A stretch of 64,000 bases of DNA from Chryseobacterium hagamense (GCF_007991455.1 NZ_BJYJ01000007.1:1-64000), one strand, 5' to 3'. Positions 17,635 to 27,528 are shown, counted from the first letter of the stretch. The notes: a model not told the origin generated them from the letters alone. A program made the numbers and translations.

Positions 17635-20600
17635 TTAGAAAGTTATATTAACGTTAAACCCAAAGTTTCTTGCTGTAGGATACTGACTTACAGCTAAACT
17701 CCCGGCATTAAAAGATTGCATCTCTGCATCACCAAAGTTTCGGTTATCTTTAGCATATATCACAAAAGGATTTCTAGCATACACTCCAATACTCATACTA
17801 TTTACAAAAGTATTTGAAAGAACTGTTTTTGGAATAGAATAATTTAAAGCTATTTCCCTAACTTTTAGTGCAGTCCCATCGATTACAAATTCTTCTGCGA
17901 TATCACTTCCATAGTTAGTTGTAAAATAGTTTACTGTTCCTGCATAAGAAGCATTATTTCCTACAGGAGTTGTATTCACTACATAAACTGGGTTTGAAGC
18001 AGTTCCTGTATTCTGTACTGAATTAGGGATTACATAACCTTTAGAACGATCAAAATCTGCTTCTTTTTCAAGCGTTCCAACATAAGACATTAAATTCTTA
18101 GCTTCTGAAACAAAACTGTTTCCAGTTCTATAGTCTGCAACTGCACTTAGCGTAAAGCTCTTAAATCTTATTGATGTACTAAAAGTTAAAGTATAATCAG
18201 GATCTAATTTACCTAATACCTGGTATTGGCTACTTACTACAGGTAAACCTGCAGCATCAACAATAATTCTGCCTTGTGTATCTCTTTGATATGCAGTACC
18301 CATAATAGTGTTTGCACTTCCTCCCAAAACAGCATACAACCCTGCTGGTATGCCATATCCAGACGTTGCTCTAGGTACTGTTACGGCACCATTATCTAAA
18401 CTAGTTACGAGTGATTTATAAGTTGCATAAGATCCTTTTAAATTCCATTCAAAGTTCTTTGACTTAAATGGAGTTAAGCCTAATTCCAATTCAAATCCTC
18501 GGTTTCTCATTGATCCTGCATTATCAAAAACGGCACTAATCCCTGTTGTATTTGAAACACCACTATTAGTAATCAATCCATCGGTCTTTGTTTGATATAC
18601 AGATCCGTCAAATGTTATTCTATCTTTAACAAAACCTAAACTTAGGTTCGCCTCTAAAGTATTATTGAACTCAGGTTTAATATCTTGTGAAACAGGATTT
18701 CTATTTAGAATGTATGAAGAAAGTGACCCAAACGGATAACCAGTTGGAAAAACTCCAACCTCATCAACAGAATAAGCATCTAAAATAGAGTTTCCGGTTC
18801 TTGTGAAGCCTCCACTTACCTTTGCATAAGATAATATATTCCCGTTAGTTAAATTAACAAAAGCTTTTGTTGGAATAAATGAAACCCCTGCAGAATAATA
18901 AGAATAGCCCTGATTTTTCAATGGTCTTTGTGCTTCTCCAGGAAGTGGAGTTTCGTGTATACTTAAAACAGAAGATTGCTCATATCTGTAAGTTGCATTT
19001 AAGAATAAATAATCTTTATACCCTAAATCCAAGTTACCAAACCATGCAACATTTCTTTTTCTATACTTATTATTGTTAAGACTATAAAAAGGAGTTGGAT
19101 TAAGTACATTTTGAATATTATACCATCCTGGAATTTGTAAATTTGTTCCACCGACTTGAGAATATTCCTCTTTTGTATCTTGAATATTATTACCAACATT
19201 TAATTTAAAATTTAGATTATCTGTTAAATCATAATTAAAATTTAACATCAAATCACCATAATATCTCCAAGATTTTGTCAAAGATTTATTATAACTAGAT
19301 GTTACTGGTGTAGATCCATAATCTAAAAAAGCCGTTCCATCATATGGAGTTCCAGTTCCAGAATATGGTACGTCATCAACTGAAGTATATCCATCTGTAT
19401 GAGCTTCTGTTACACTTGATAATGTAGTCATATTACCTGTGTAGGTTAAACTAATATTCTTATTAAATTCATACCCCATAGATACAATACCATTAAAAGT
19501 GGTTGTATTAGAATCATTACGTAAATGATCTCTTAGCCAATAAGGACTATATGAAAATCCAGTCCAATGCCCTGACATACTACCGCTTGCATAATCTCTA
19601 ACATTGATATTGGTAGGAGTCTGTAAAAGCTGCGCATATAAGTTACCTCCCGTCTGTGAAGTATTCTGATCAATTAGATTAAATGTCGCATCAATTCTGA
19701 ATTTACCTAATTGTTTGCCTCCCTTATAAAAGAAGGTATTTCTTTTTAACTGATCGCCTTCAATCATAAAGTCATTTTCGACTCTATTGAAAGATAAAAA
19801 AGAATAGGAATCTTTTCCACCAACATTCATCGAGACTCCGTTTTGCATTAATACTCCATTTTTAAAGAATTTATCCATATTATCTTTTTTTGGAGAAAAA
19901 GTAGTATAAATAACTCTGCCGTCTGGTTGCGGTAAACCTGCAATTAGATTTTGTCCGCCAATCTGAGGATCAGAATATGCAGGTCCCCAGCTTCCATTTT
20001 CATAAGGAACCCAATTTGTACCACCATATTCTGTACTACTAAAAGCGGTTGGTTCACCTGTCCAACCTTGTCCGTAAATCTGTTGACGAATTGGAGTTTT
20101 ATAAATCGAAGATACATCCACAGATGATGTAAGTGTAAATTGAATTTTTTCAGATTTAGTACCTCTTTTTGTAGTGACAACAATAACTCCGTTACTCCCC
20201 TTTTCACCATATAATGCTGAACCTTGCTGTCCTTTAATTACATTCACACTCTCAACTATTTCTGGAGGTAGCTGTTGGAAAATACCTAATGTAGAAATTG
20301 CACCATCAATTACTACTAATGCCTGATTGTTTCCTGAAATAGATCTCGGTCCTCTTATCGTTACCGTTGCTTGGCTATTTACAGAGTTACTTGTCGTGTT
20401 AATTAATAATCCTGGAACTTTACCTGTTAATGCTTGCGCGGCATTTGGATTTACAGCCTGATTAAGTTCTTTAGTATCAATTACTTTGTTACTGGTAACA
20501 ACAGCATCTTGTCTCTTTTTAATACCCAAAGCTCCCGTAACAACCACTTCACGAATGTCCTGAGTTCTTAAAGTATCACCTTGTGTATTTTGCGCGTTCA

Positions 20601-20658
20601 CAACCATGAAAGAGGATGTAAGAACAACTGCCAAAACACTTGTAGTTAATTTCTTCAT
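17635..20658 (-). CDS. SusC/RagA-family TonB-linked outer-membrane protein
   Basis: A 1007-residue outer-membrane importer with a signal peptide cleaved after VVNA (residue 22). The plug domain follows almost at once: IREVVVTGALGIKKRQD is TonB-box-like, then VPGLLIN, TIRGPRSISGNNQALVVIDG and GEKGSNGVIVVTTKRG, the SusC signature. The usual N-terminal carboxypeptidase-regulatory-like domain of about 80 residues is absent. The remaining 800 residues form the 22-strand barrel, ending in RNFGFNVNITF. With the SusD partner it should take up an oligomeric nutrient using TonB energy. No STN domain or anti-sigma partner is present. Confidence 0.95.
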   Translation of the reverse strand: MKKLTTSVLAVVLTSSFMVVNAQNTQGDTLRTQDIREVVVTGALGIKKRQDAVVTSNKVIDTKELNQAVNPNAAQALTGKVPGLLINTTSNSVNSQATVTIRGPRSISGNNQALVVIDGAISTLGIFQQLPPEIVESVNVIKGQQGSALYGEKGSNGVIVVTTKRGTKSEKIQFTLTSSVDVSSIYKTPIRQQIYGQGWTGEPTAFSSTEYGGTNWVPYENGSWGPAYSDPQIGGQNLIAGLPQPDGRVIYTTFSPKKDNMDKFFKNGVLMQNGVSMNVGGKDSYSFLSFNRVENDFMIEGDQLKRNTFFYKGGKQLGKFRIDATFNLIDQNTSQTGGNLYAQLLQTPTNINVRDYASGSMSGHWTGFSYSPYWLRDHLRNDSNTTTFNGIVSMGYEFNKNISLTYTGNMTTLSSVTEAHTDGYTSVDDVPYSGTGTPYDGTAFLDYGSTPVTSSYNKSLTKSWRYYGDLMLNFNYDLTDNLNFKLNVGNNIQDTKEEYSQVGGTNLQIPGWYNIQNVLNPTPFYSLNNNKYRKRNVAWFGNLDLGYKDYLFLNATYRYEQSSVLSIHETPLPGEAQRPLKNQGYSYYSAGVSFIPTKAFVNLTNGNILSYAKVSGGFTRTGNSILDAYSVDEVGVFPTGYPFGSLSSYILNRNPVSQDIKPEFNNTLEANLSLGFVKDRITFDGSVYQTKTDGLITNSGVSNTTGISAVFDNAGSMRNRGFELELGLTPFKSKNFEWNLKGSYATYKSLVTSLDNGAVTVPRATSGYGIPAGLYAVLGGSANTIMGTAYQRDTQGRIIVDAAGLPVVSSQYQVLGKLDPDYTLTFSTSIRFKSFTLSAVADYRTGNSFVSEAKNLMSYVGTLEKEADFDRSKGYVIPNSVQNTGTASNPVYVVNTTPVGNNASYAGTVNYFTTNYGSDIAEEFVIDGTALKVREIALNYSIPKTVLSNTFVNSMSIGVYARNPFVIYAKDNRNFGDAEMQSFNAGSLAVSQYPTARNFGFNVNITF

Positions 20659-20776
20659 ATTTAAATTGATTATTTTTTATTATTTGCAAATATGTAAAAC
20701 TTTCTTAAAGTAACCAAATATTTTGTTAAAAATATTTAATATTGCATAGTTAAATGTTTCATATTTTATAATAATT

Positions 20777-21361
20777 ATGGATTTAATAAAAAAATGGTCT
20801 GTTTTTTATGTTGAAGCAGGATGTGATGAGGTAGGTAGAGGCTGTTTGTGTGGCCCTGTAGTAGCCGCAGCGGTTATTTTGGATGAAAATTTTAACCAAA
20901 ATTTAGTTAATGATTCAAAAAAACTTAATTTTAAGACAAGGATGGATCTTGATGGCTATATCAAAGAGCATGTTAAAGAATATGCGATCGCCGAACTTCC
21001 TCCGGCTTTCATTGATGAACATAATATCCTGAATGCCAGTATTCATGCAATGCACCGCGCACTCGACCAACTGATGACGAGGCCGGAACTGATTCTGGTT
21101 GACGGCAACAGGTTTCATCCGTACAATTTCATTCCTCATGAATGCATCATTAAAGGCGATTCAAAAGTGCTGTCGATTGCCGCCGCTTCTATTCTCGCAA
21201 AAAATTATCGGGACCAGCTGATGATCGAACTTCATGAAGAACATCCGGAGTATGGATGGGATACCAATTTCGGCTATGCTACCAAAAAACATCAGGAAGC
21301 TTTGATTAAATTCGGGCCAACCAAATATCACCGCCAATCCTTCAGGCTTAAATATGATTGA
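20777..21361 (+). CDS. rnhB: Ribonuclease HII
   Basis: A cytoplasmic endonuclease of 194 residues that cleaves the RNA strand of RNA-DNA hybrids and removes misincorporated ribonucleotides. The first catalytic pair is Asp17-Glu18 in DEVGRGCLCGPVVAAAVIL. Further acidic residues occur in LILVDGNRF and in the C-terminal part. The family-typical segment SKVLSIAAASILAKNYRD and the end YHRQSF are present. The length is normal. The gene is divergent from susC and convergent with yidC. Confidence 0.96.
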   Translation: MDLIKKWSVFYVEAGCDEVGRGCLCGPVVAAAVILDENFNQNLVNDSKKLNFKTRMDLDGYIKEHVKEYAIAELPPAFIDEHNILNASIHAMHRALDQLMTRPELILVDGNRFHPYNFIPHECIIKGDSKVLSIAAASILAKNYRDQLMIELHEEHPEYGWDTNFGYATKKHQEALIKFGPTKYHRQSFRLKYD

Positions 21362-21462
21362 ACTTACAAAGTCATACCATAATATATATATGTAAAAACC
21401 CTATATCAAAACATTAGACAGACTTTTATTTTAAATAAATGCTCTTTCTTCTTATAAAAGAA

Positions 21463-21489
21463 AATCCGCCTCATTACATGAAGCGGATT
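21463..21489. terminator. Bidirectional terminator between rnhB and yidC
   Basis: A stem of AATCCGC with GCGGATT is extended by TCAT/ATGA across one C-A mismatch, around a 3-nt loop. T-rich tails follow on both strands. Confidence 0.75.
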
Positions 21490-21513
21490 CTTTTTTATCA
21501 ATAAATAATAAGA

Positions 21514-23337
21514 TTATTTCTTTTTATTTTTCTGTTGTTCCTGATAGGTTTGCTGCTGTTGAGCCTTCTCCATCATTTCCCTCATTTTTTTCTGGAACTT
21601 CCCTTCAGTCTTCGGCTTTTCTTTGTTAGCCTGGATCTGTGCATGGATTTTCTTTTCATCCAGAATTACATATTTAATGACAAGAATAATAAGAATGTTA
21701 ATTGCATTCGATACAAAATAATACCATGAAAGACCGGATGCAGATGTATTTAAGAAAAACAGGAATGTAATCGGGAAAATATACATCAATACTTTCATAT
21801 TCGGCATTCCCTCCTGTTGCGGCTGCTGCATATTTCCCGAAGTCATTATGGTATAGATCAGGATCACAATGGTACAGGCCAAGGCAAAAATGCTTAAGTG
21901 GTCTCCAAGGAAAGGTACTTTAAAAGGCAATTTAATCAGGTCGTCATAAGCTGTCAGATCTTTGGCAAACCAGAAGCCTTGTCCTCTCAGATCAATAAAA
22001 TTCGGGAAGAAACGGAATAAGGCATAGAAGATCGGAATCTGAACCAACGCCGGAAGGCATCCCGCCATCTGATTCACTCCGGCTTTCCGGTAGACCTCCA
22101 TTGTAGCCTGCTGTTTCTTCATGGCATCGGCATCCTTGAATTTGGCATTCACCTCATCAATTTCCGGACGGATTACCCTCATCATTGCACTTAACTTATG
22201 CTGCTTATACATAATCGGCGACAGGATCAGTTTCACCAAAATCGTCAGTAAGAAAATGGCCCATCCTGCAGTTAATCCCCATGAAGCAATGAAATTATAA
22301 ATAGGAATAAAGAATCCTCTGTTCATCCATCCGATGAAAGCCCATCCCAACGGAAGAATCTCATCAAAGTTTTTATCGTAAGATTTCAACAATGGCAAAT
22401 CCAAAGGCATAAAATACCAGGTAAAATCCTGATTCAGCTCGCTGCCGGCCATTGGAACAAAACCTTCATAGTTTAATTTCTTCAGATATTCCCCTTCTTC
22501 TACCGCTTCCTGGTTTCCTTTACTTTGGGTAAATCCTGTTTTGGATTCGATCACCGATGCGAAGAACTGTTGCTTTACTCCAATCCAGTTAAGGGTCTCT
22601 TTTTCCTCATCCATCGTTGTTCTTCCGTCATAGTCATAATCTTTGTAATTATTGAATGCATAGGAGAATTCAGAGTGGGATTGTTCCTGGGCTCTGCCTT
22701 TTTCAAGATTTCTTACATTGTAATCCCAGATAAAATCCGCTTTATTGTCAGCGGTGATTTTTGAAAGCCCCTGGGTCCTTACTTTAAAGTCTACGGCATA
22801 CTGGTCTTTCAGTTCTGCTTTCGGGTTATTATTTAAGGTATAAACGAACTGAATCGTTGCCCCATTATAGTCAGCTGTCAAAGTAGCCACATTTCCGTTA
22901 ACTGCCGGAGCAAAAACCAAATCTTTCGTGTTGATGATTTTTCCGGTTTTATCTTTAAACTGAAACCCGTAATTGGAGTTGTTTTTGGTAATCAGATACA
23001 GCGGAAGATCTGCCTGGTCTGTTTTGTGATCGTAGGCTTTATATTTTACCAGCTCCACTTTAGAGACCTGTCCTCCTAAACTGTTGAATTCAAGTTTCAG
23101 TGCGTTGTTTGCGAGACTGGCGGTCTGAATGGCATTCGGCGTTACATTAGGATTGATATTGTTGGCCTGAGTAGGTTTTACGGCATTTTTCACCTGCTCG
23201 GTCTTCTGTTGCTCAGCTTTCATCTGATCCTCTTTCGATTGCTTGTTCTGGAAATAGAACATGAACCCGAAAAGAATCACACATAAAACCGCAAAACTGA
23301 TAATCTGACTTTTATCGAGTCCGTTGTTCTGTTGCAT
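21514..23337 (-). CDS. yidC: Membrane protein insertase YidC
   Basis: A 607-residue Oxa1/YidC protein that inserts and folds inner-membrane proteins, alone or with SecYEG. An N-terminal helix (about residues 9-27) is followed by the large periplasmic beta domain to about residue 350. The conserved core follows, with segments such as WAIFLLTILVKLILSPI, MAGCLPALVQIPIFYALFRF and ASGLSWYYFVSNAINI. The C-terminal tail is basic and very Gln-rich. pyrG lies upstream on the same strand, but a strong terminator separates them. A candidate -7 box lies at 23400-23407. Confidence 0.96.
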   Translation of the reverse strand: MQQNNGLDKSQIISFAVLCVILFGFMFYFQNKQSKEDQMKAEQQKTEQVKNAVKPTQANNINPNVTPNAIQTASLANNALKLEFNSLGGQVSKVELVKYKAYDHKTDQADLPLYLITKNNSNYGFQFKDKTGKIINTKDLVFAPAVNGNVATLTADYNGATIQFVYTLNNNPKAELKDQYAVDFKVRTQGLSKITADNKADFIWDYNVRNLEKGRAQEQSHSEFSYAFNNYKDYDYDGRTTMDEEKETLNWIGVKQQFFASVIESKTGFTQSKGNQEAVEEGEYLKKLNYEGFVPMAGSELNQDFTWYFMPLDLPLLKSYDKNFDEILPLGWAFIGWMNRGFFIPIYNFIASWGLTAGWAIFLLTILVKLILSPIMYKQHKLSAMMRVIRPEIDEVNAKFKDADAMKKQQATMEVYRKAGVNQMAGCLPALVQIPIFYALFRFFPNFIDLRGQGFWFAKDLTAYDDLIKLPFKVPFLGDHLSIFALACTIVILIYTIMTSGNMQQPQQEGMPNMKVLMYIFPITFLFFLNTSASGLSWYYFVSNAINILIILVIKYVILDEKKIHAQIQANKEKPKTEGKFQKKMREMMEKAQQQQTYQEQQKNKKK

Positions 23338-23746
23338 TTTATCTTTAATTAAATTTTATCTTTTTCTGTACATCATCGTATGTACCTGATTTGAGTCGAC
23401 AAAAATACTGTTTTTTTATCAAAACTCTATACTCTACTCTATTACAATATAATAAACTCAGGATGAGAATAATCAGTAGAGGTGTATGATGAGACGCATG
23501 AGATTTAAATTTACTTTCTACGGCGGTTCCAACGAACATGAGAGTTAACCAACTTTTAGCCGAAAAGATTTAATTAGCAGAATCAATATGACTAACCTAA
23601 AGACTAATAAGGAAATGCAATGACAATAAAACGAAAACCATTGGCAACAGGTATTTAAAGAAATTGTTGCCTGGCTCAAAAAATAAACTCAGGCTGATTA
23701 TTTCAGCCTGAGTTTTATAATAGGACGTCTTTACTTTTTGATTACT
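23338..23746. other. Gene-free region between pyrG and yidC
   Basis: About 400 nt without a convincing gene. It holds the pyrG terminator (23685-23715), a weak 7-bp hairpin (23643-23649 with 23665-23671) and a candidate yidC -7 box at 23400-23407 (TATTTTTG on the minus strand). A 64-codon minus frame at 23345-23539 runs across that box and has no protein-like composition. Confidence 0.6.
23685..23715 (-). terminator. Terminator of pyrG
   Basis: A perfect 13-bp stem (23685-23697 with 23703-23715) has a 5-nt loop, and a T-rich tail follows on the minus strand. It starts 32 nt after the pyrG stop. Confidence 0.9.
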
Positions 23747-25354
23747 TTATTTCCGGGTACATGCTTTTATAAAAGCAATAAATAAAGGATGCGGCGTATA
23801 CACCGTACTCTTATATTCCGGGTGATACTGAACCCCTACATAAAACGGATGGTCCGGCATTTCCAATGCTTCTACCAGGCCTGTTTCCGGATTGGTACCG
23901 GTTGCCTGGAAACCGTTTTGCTCAAACTCGCCCATATAATCGCTGTTGAATTCATACCGGTGACGGTGTCTTTCCGTAATATTTTTAGTCCCGTAAATGT
24001 CATTAAGCTTAGAGCCGTTCTTGAGAGAACATTTCCAGGCGCCCAAACGCATGGTTCCTCCTTTTTCAACTACATTTTTCTGCTCTTCCATTAATGAAAT
24101 CACAGGATGTTCCGTTGAAGTATCGAATTCCACAGAATTTGCTTTGGAATACCCTAACACATTTCTTGCAAATTCAATCGTCATGATCTGCATTCCCAGA
24201 CAGATCCCCAACATTGGGATCTTATTTTCCCTTGCATACTGAGCAGTCAGTACTTTTCCTTCAATTCCCCGGTCTCCGAATCCCGGAGCCACAAGGATCC
24301 CGTTTACTCCGGATAACGTTTCTCCTATATTTTCTTTAGTCAGATCCCCGCTGTATACCCATCTGATCTTCACTTCGGTTTCAAGATCCGCACCGGCATG
24401 TTTGAAGGCTTCGGCAATGGAGATATAGGAATCCTGCAAAGAGACATATTTTCCAACCAAAGCGATCTCCACCGATTTTTTAGGATTCTGGAATTTCTTT
24501 AAGAAAGTTTTCCATTCTTTAAGATCCGCATCCTTATCGCTCTTGAGATCCAGCTCTTTCATAACCACATCATCGAAGTTCTGCTTCTGAAGATACATCG
24601 GAACTTCATAAATGGTATCCAGATCTTTACATTCAATAACATTATCCAACGATACGTTACAGAACTGGGCTAGTTTTGCTCTCTGATCTTTCGGTATTTT
24701 ATGCTCCGTACGGCAAACCAGGACGTCCGCCATGATTCCGCTCTCCATTAACTGGCGAACCGAATGCTGGGAAGGTTTTGTCTTTAATTCTCCGCTGGAA
24801 GCCAGATACGGCAATAAAGTAAGGTGAATTACCATCGAATTCTTTTCACCCAATTCCCATTTCAGCTGACGCACGGTCTCGATATAAGGCAGAGATTCAA
24901 TATCCCCTACCGTTCCACCGATCTCCGTAATAATAATGTCGTAGTTCTGTTTGGATAAAATTTTAATTCTCCGCTTGATTTCGTTCGTGATGTGAGGAAT
25001 TACCTGAACCGTTTTCCCCAGGAAATCTCCTTTTCTTTCCTTTTCAATTACCGTCTGGTAGATTTTTCCTGTTGTAACGTTGTTGTTTTGGGAAGTCGGC
25101 GCATCCAGGTAGCGCTCGTAGTGACCTAAATCCAGATCCGTCTCCGCACCATCTTCGGTTACATAGCATTCTCCATGTTCATACGGATTCAAGGTTCCCG
25201 GATCAATGTTGATATAAGGATCAAGCTTTTGGATGGTTACGTTGAAGCCACGTGATTTTAGTAGAAGGCCCAGAGAAGCAGAAACGATTCCCTTTCCCAA
25301 AGATGAAGTCACACCTCCTGTTACAAAGATGTACTTAGTATTCTTTTTACTCAT
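23747..25354 (-). CDS. pyrG: CTP synthase
   Basis: A cytosolic enzyme of 535 residues that makes CTP from UTP, ATP and glutamine, the last step of pyrimidine nucleotide synthesis. The N-terminal synthetase domain starts with the P-loop-like GGVTSSLGKGIVSASLG. The C-terminal class I glutamine amidotransferase domain has the nucleophile in GICLGMQ and the His/Glu pair in YHPEY. The open frame extends 21 codons further, but those codons overlap the -7 box at 25370-25377, so ATG at 25354 (MSKKNTKYIFVTGG) is the start. Confidence 0.97.
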   Translation of the reverse strand: MSKKNTKYIFVTGGVTSSLGKGIVSASLGLLLKSRGFNVTIQKLDPYINIDPGTLNPYEHGECYVTEDGAETDLDLGHYERYLDAPTSQNNNVTTGKIYQTVIEKERKGDFLGKTVQVIPHITNEIKRRIKILSKQNYDIIITEIGGTVGDIESLPYIETVRQLKWELGEKNSMVIHLTLLPYLASSGELKTKPSQHSVRQLMESGIMADVLVCRTEHKIPKDQRAKLAQFCNVSLDNVIECKDLDTIYEVPMYLQKQNFDDVVMKELDLKSDKDADLKEWKTFLKKFQNPKKSVEIALVGKYVSLQDSYISIAEAFKHAGADLETEVKIRWVYSGDLTKENIGETLSGVNGILVAPGFGDRGIEGKVLTAQYARENKIPMLGICLGMQIMTIEFARNVLGYSKANSVEFDTSTEHPVISLMEEQKNVVEKGGTMRLGAWKCSLKNGSKLNDIYGTKNITERHRHRYEFNSDYMGEFEQNGFQATGTNPETGLVEALEMPDHPFYVGVQYHPEYKSTVYTPHPLFIAFIKACTRK

Positions 25355-25369
25355 TAGATTAGGTTTGTG

Positions 25370-25377
25370 CAAAGTTA
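25370..25377 (-). promoter_or_regulatory. Promoter -7 box of pyrG
   Basis: The minus strand reads TAACTTTG, 16 nt upstream of the chosen ATG. A TTTG lies about 15 nt further upstream as a possible -33 element. It argues against the longer reading frame. Confidence 0.7.
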
Positions 25378-25651
25378 TGGGAAAAAGAAATACAAAGCAA
25401 TTTTTTAGATTTATCAAATTAAGAAATAGCAGCTTGTTTCATAAATTTAATGAAACTTTTTATTTATATTTGATCTTACCGAAACGCAAGAAACCTAATA
25501 TTAGTCATGATTCCCGCCTCTACAACGAATCAAAATGGCAACAGCTGCCACATCCTGTACCATAACTTTATACCGAACATAAAGTTCCGTTTTATCCCGT
25601 CACAGCATGTGCTATCCTGCAAGTTGCATAGTACCAAAGCTTTTCTTTTAA

Positions 25652-26593
25652 ATGAAATCGCATCAGGCTGCTGATAAAATCATTTTTAATTTACATAAAA
25701 TCATTTTCAAAGTGATTGAAGAAAATGAATTATTATTCCCCTTCAAAGATAAACAGATCATGAAATTACGACCGGATATTTCCTCCTTCCTGCTAAATCC
25801 TATGATGTTAAGAAAACGAATGACTGAAAAGCAACTGAAAATCTGGCAGCAGATATTTGCATTAACCGTCTGTACTATCGCCTTCATGACCATTTATAAT
25901 CTCTGTACCTGGTATGCATCTTCTTTGGATGATGTGCCGTCATTCACTTTCGGCTTCGAAAAGTCGATCCCATTTGTGCCCCTGTCGATCATTCCGTACA
26001 TGGCAGGCGGGCTTTTTTTCTGCATGGTATTTTTTTCATGTAAAGACAAATACCAGTTAAAAATATTAACCTGGCGTATACTTTTTGTAACGGTTATCGC
26101 GGGCATTTTCTTTATTGCCGTGCCTTTGAAGTTTTCCTTTGCAAAACCTGAAGTTTCCCATCGTATTTTGGAACTTCCCTTTTCATTTTTAAAAACGTTC
26201 GATTCCCCTTTCAACCAGTCTCCATCATTGCACATTGCTTTTGCCTTCCTATTCTGGTCGGTGTTTAAAGAACTTTCAAAATGGCGGACTTTCCTGATGA
26301 TCTGGCTGATCCTGTTGGGTATTTCAACACTGACGACTTATCAGCATCACCTGATTGATATCCTCAACGGATCCATTCTGGCGCATCTGAGTTTTATCAT
26401 CATTCCCTACCGCAAAAACAAGCCCGAATACCGGAACTCCCGGACGGCAAATTATTATTTTCTCTCGGGATGGATCCTCATTTTATCTGCTTTATTGCTT
26501 AATAAATATACCGGGACCAAGGGCCTGATCCTTTTATTACTTGCTCTGGCAACAATGATAATGGGGTATTATTATCAGAAGAAAAACGTTTAA
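25652..26593 (+). CDS. PAP2-like integral membrane phosphatase/phosphotransferase
   Basis: A membrane protein of 313 residues with about six helices. Partial PAP2 signatures are visible: QSPSLHIAFAFLFWS resembles the PSxH motif, and TYQHHLIDILNGSILAH resembles the final H-x3-D motif. PAP2 enzymes hydrolyse or transfer lipid-linked or inositol phosphates at the membrane. The first 49 residues are poorly conserved in appearance, and ATG codons at residues 37 and 50 are alternative starts. The gene stands alone, with the MITE-like element downstream. Confidence 0.75.
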   Translation: MKSHQAADKIIFNLHKIIFKVIEENELLFPFKDKQIMKLRPDISSFLLNPMMLRKRMTEKQLKIWQQIFALTVCTIAFMTIYNLCTWYASSLDDVPSFTFGFEKSIPFVPLSIIPYMAGGLFFCMVFFSCKDKYQLKILTWRILFVTVIAGIFFIAVPLKFSFAKPEVSHRILELPFSFLKTFDSPFNQSPSLHIAFAFLFWSVFKELSKWRTFLMIWLILLGISTLTTYQHHLIDILNGSILAHLSFIIIPYRKNKPEYRNSRTANYYFLSGWILILSALLLNKYTGTKGLILLLLALATMIMGYYYQKKNV

Positions 26594-26840
26594 AAATGTA
26601 ATCGGCTAATATTTTTCATTTTTCTATGAGCCTGTTTAAAATTTTAATTCATCAAACTTTCCGTCATTTCTCTTAATTTTCTGAATTAAATAAACTTTGT
26701 TTATTCTTCACTTTAATACGATGATTTCAATTGACTTAATTGAATATTGCCGGGCAACCGACATATTGATTTTTTAAGCTAAAATGCCTTAAATTCTTAA
26801 TGTTAAAATATAAAAGGTAAATTTAAACAGGCTCTATATA
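26594..26840. other. Gene-free AT-rich region holding a MITE-like element
   Basis: No reading frame of note. Most of the interval is filled by the inverted-repeat-bounded sequence at 26628-26834. A bidirectional terminator follows. Confidence 0.6.
26628..26834. mobile_element. MITE-like element with 13-bp terminal inverted repeats
   Basis: GAGCCTGTTTAAA at 26628-26640 is matched exactly by its reverse complement at 26822-26834, giving a 207-bp AT-rich interval without coding potential. The bases TAT flank both ends (26625-26627 and 26835-26837), as a short target duplication would. The termini resemble those of IS5-type insertion sequences, from memory. No transposase of that type lies in the window, so it would depend on a full element elsewhere. 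Confidence 0.55.
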
Positions 26841-26872
26841 AAAAAGGTTCCCAACATCTTGAGAACCTTTTT
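26841..26872. terminator. Bidirectional terminator before the YceI gene
   Basis: A 10-bp stem (26841-26850 with 26863-26872) has a 12-nt loop and A/T runs on both sides. It lies 23 nt past the stop of the minus-strand YceI gene and just outside the MITE-like element. Confidence 0.8.
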
Positions 26873-26895
26873 TTTTAAACCCATATAACATGGAA

Positions 26896-27465
26896 TTACT
26901 GCTTAACCAACTCAAAATATAAGTTAACGTCAACGTCTTTTGCCACACCGGCTCCGGTAGGATCATATTTGATGTTATAATCCAGACGGTTTACCTTAAA
27001 GGCAGTCTGGAATCCCATTACTTCTTTTCCCTGCTGGTTTTTGGTAACTCCTCCGAAAGTTACCGGAACGGTAATTTCTTTGGTTACCTCTTTAATCGTC
27101 AGTTTTCCTTTCAGCAGATATGTATTGTTTTTATCTTTCGTAACGGATCCTGATTCAAAGCTCATCCTCGGAAATTTTTCAGCATCAAAGAAATCCGCAC
27201 TCTTAAGATGCTTGTCCCTCATTTCAACACCGGTGTTGATCGTGGCTACCTCAACAAAAAAGGAAAGTTCCGCATTGTCCAGATTATTGGCTGCAGTGAT
27301 TACTTTTCCGTCAAATTTATCAAATCGCCCCTGTACGAAGCTGATCCCCATATGCCTGATATTGAAATTGACGGAGGAATGCATAGGGTCTACTCTCCAG
27401 GTCGTCTGTGCAAAACTTATAACACCGAATAGTGCCAGTACAAAAGTTAAGAATACTTTCTTCAT
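26896..27465 (-). CDS. YceI-family periplasmic polyisoprenoid-binding-like protein
   Basis: A 189-residue secreted protein. The signal peptide ends in ISFAQ, followed by TTWRVDPMHSSVNFNIRHMG, the standard opening of the YceI lipocalin-like fold. FDKFDGKV, AEKFPRMSFES and KGKLTIKEVTKEITVPV are further family landmarks. YceI proteins bind isoprenoid-type lipids in a barrel; the physiological role is unsettled. It is single-domain, of normal length, and has its own terminator. Confidence 0.93.
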   Translation of the reverse strand: MKKVFLTFVLALFGVISFAQTTWRVDPMHSSVNFNIRHMGISFVQGRFDKFDGKVITAANNLDNAELSFFVEVATINTGVEMRDKHLKSADFFDAEKFPRMSFESGSVTKDKNNTYLLKGKLTIKEVTKEITVPVTFGGVTKNQQGKEVMGFQTAFKVNRLDYNIKYDPTGAGVAKDVDVNLYFELVKQ

Positions 27466-27528
27466 AATATTTAAGATTAATTTTAATACAAATATAAACC
27501 AGTTCCTATAATAGCGAGTTGATCTATG

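Noticed and set aside
15993..20658. A polysaccharide utilisation locus
   Set aside because: A SusC/SusD pair is present, but there is no carbohydrate-active enzyme, sulfatase, SusE/F or hybrid two-component regulator beside it.
23345..23539. A 64-codon minus-strand frame upstream of yidC
   Set aside because: It covers the candidate yidC -7 box, has no ribosome-binding or family evidence, and its composition is not protein-like.
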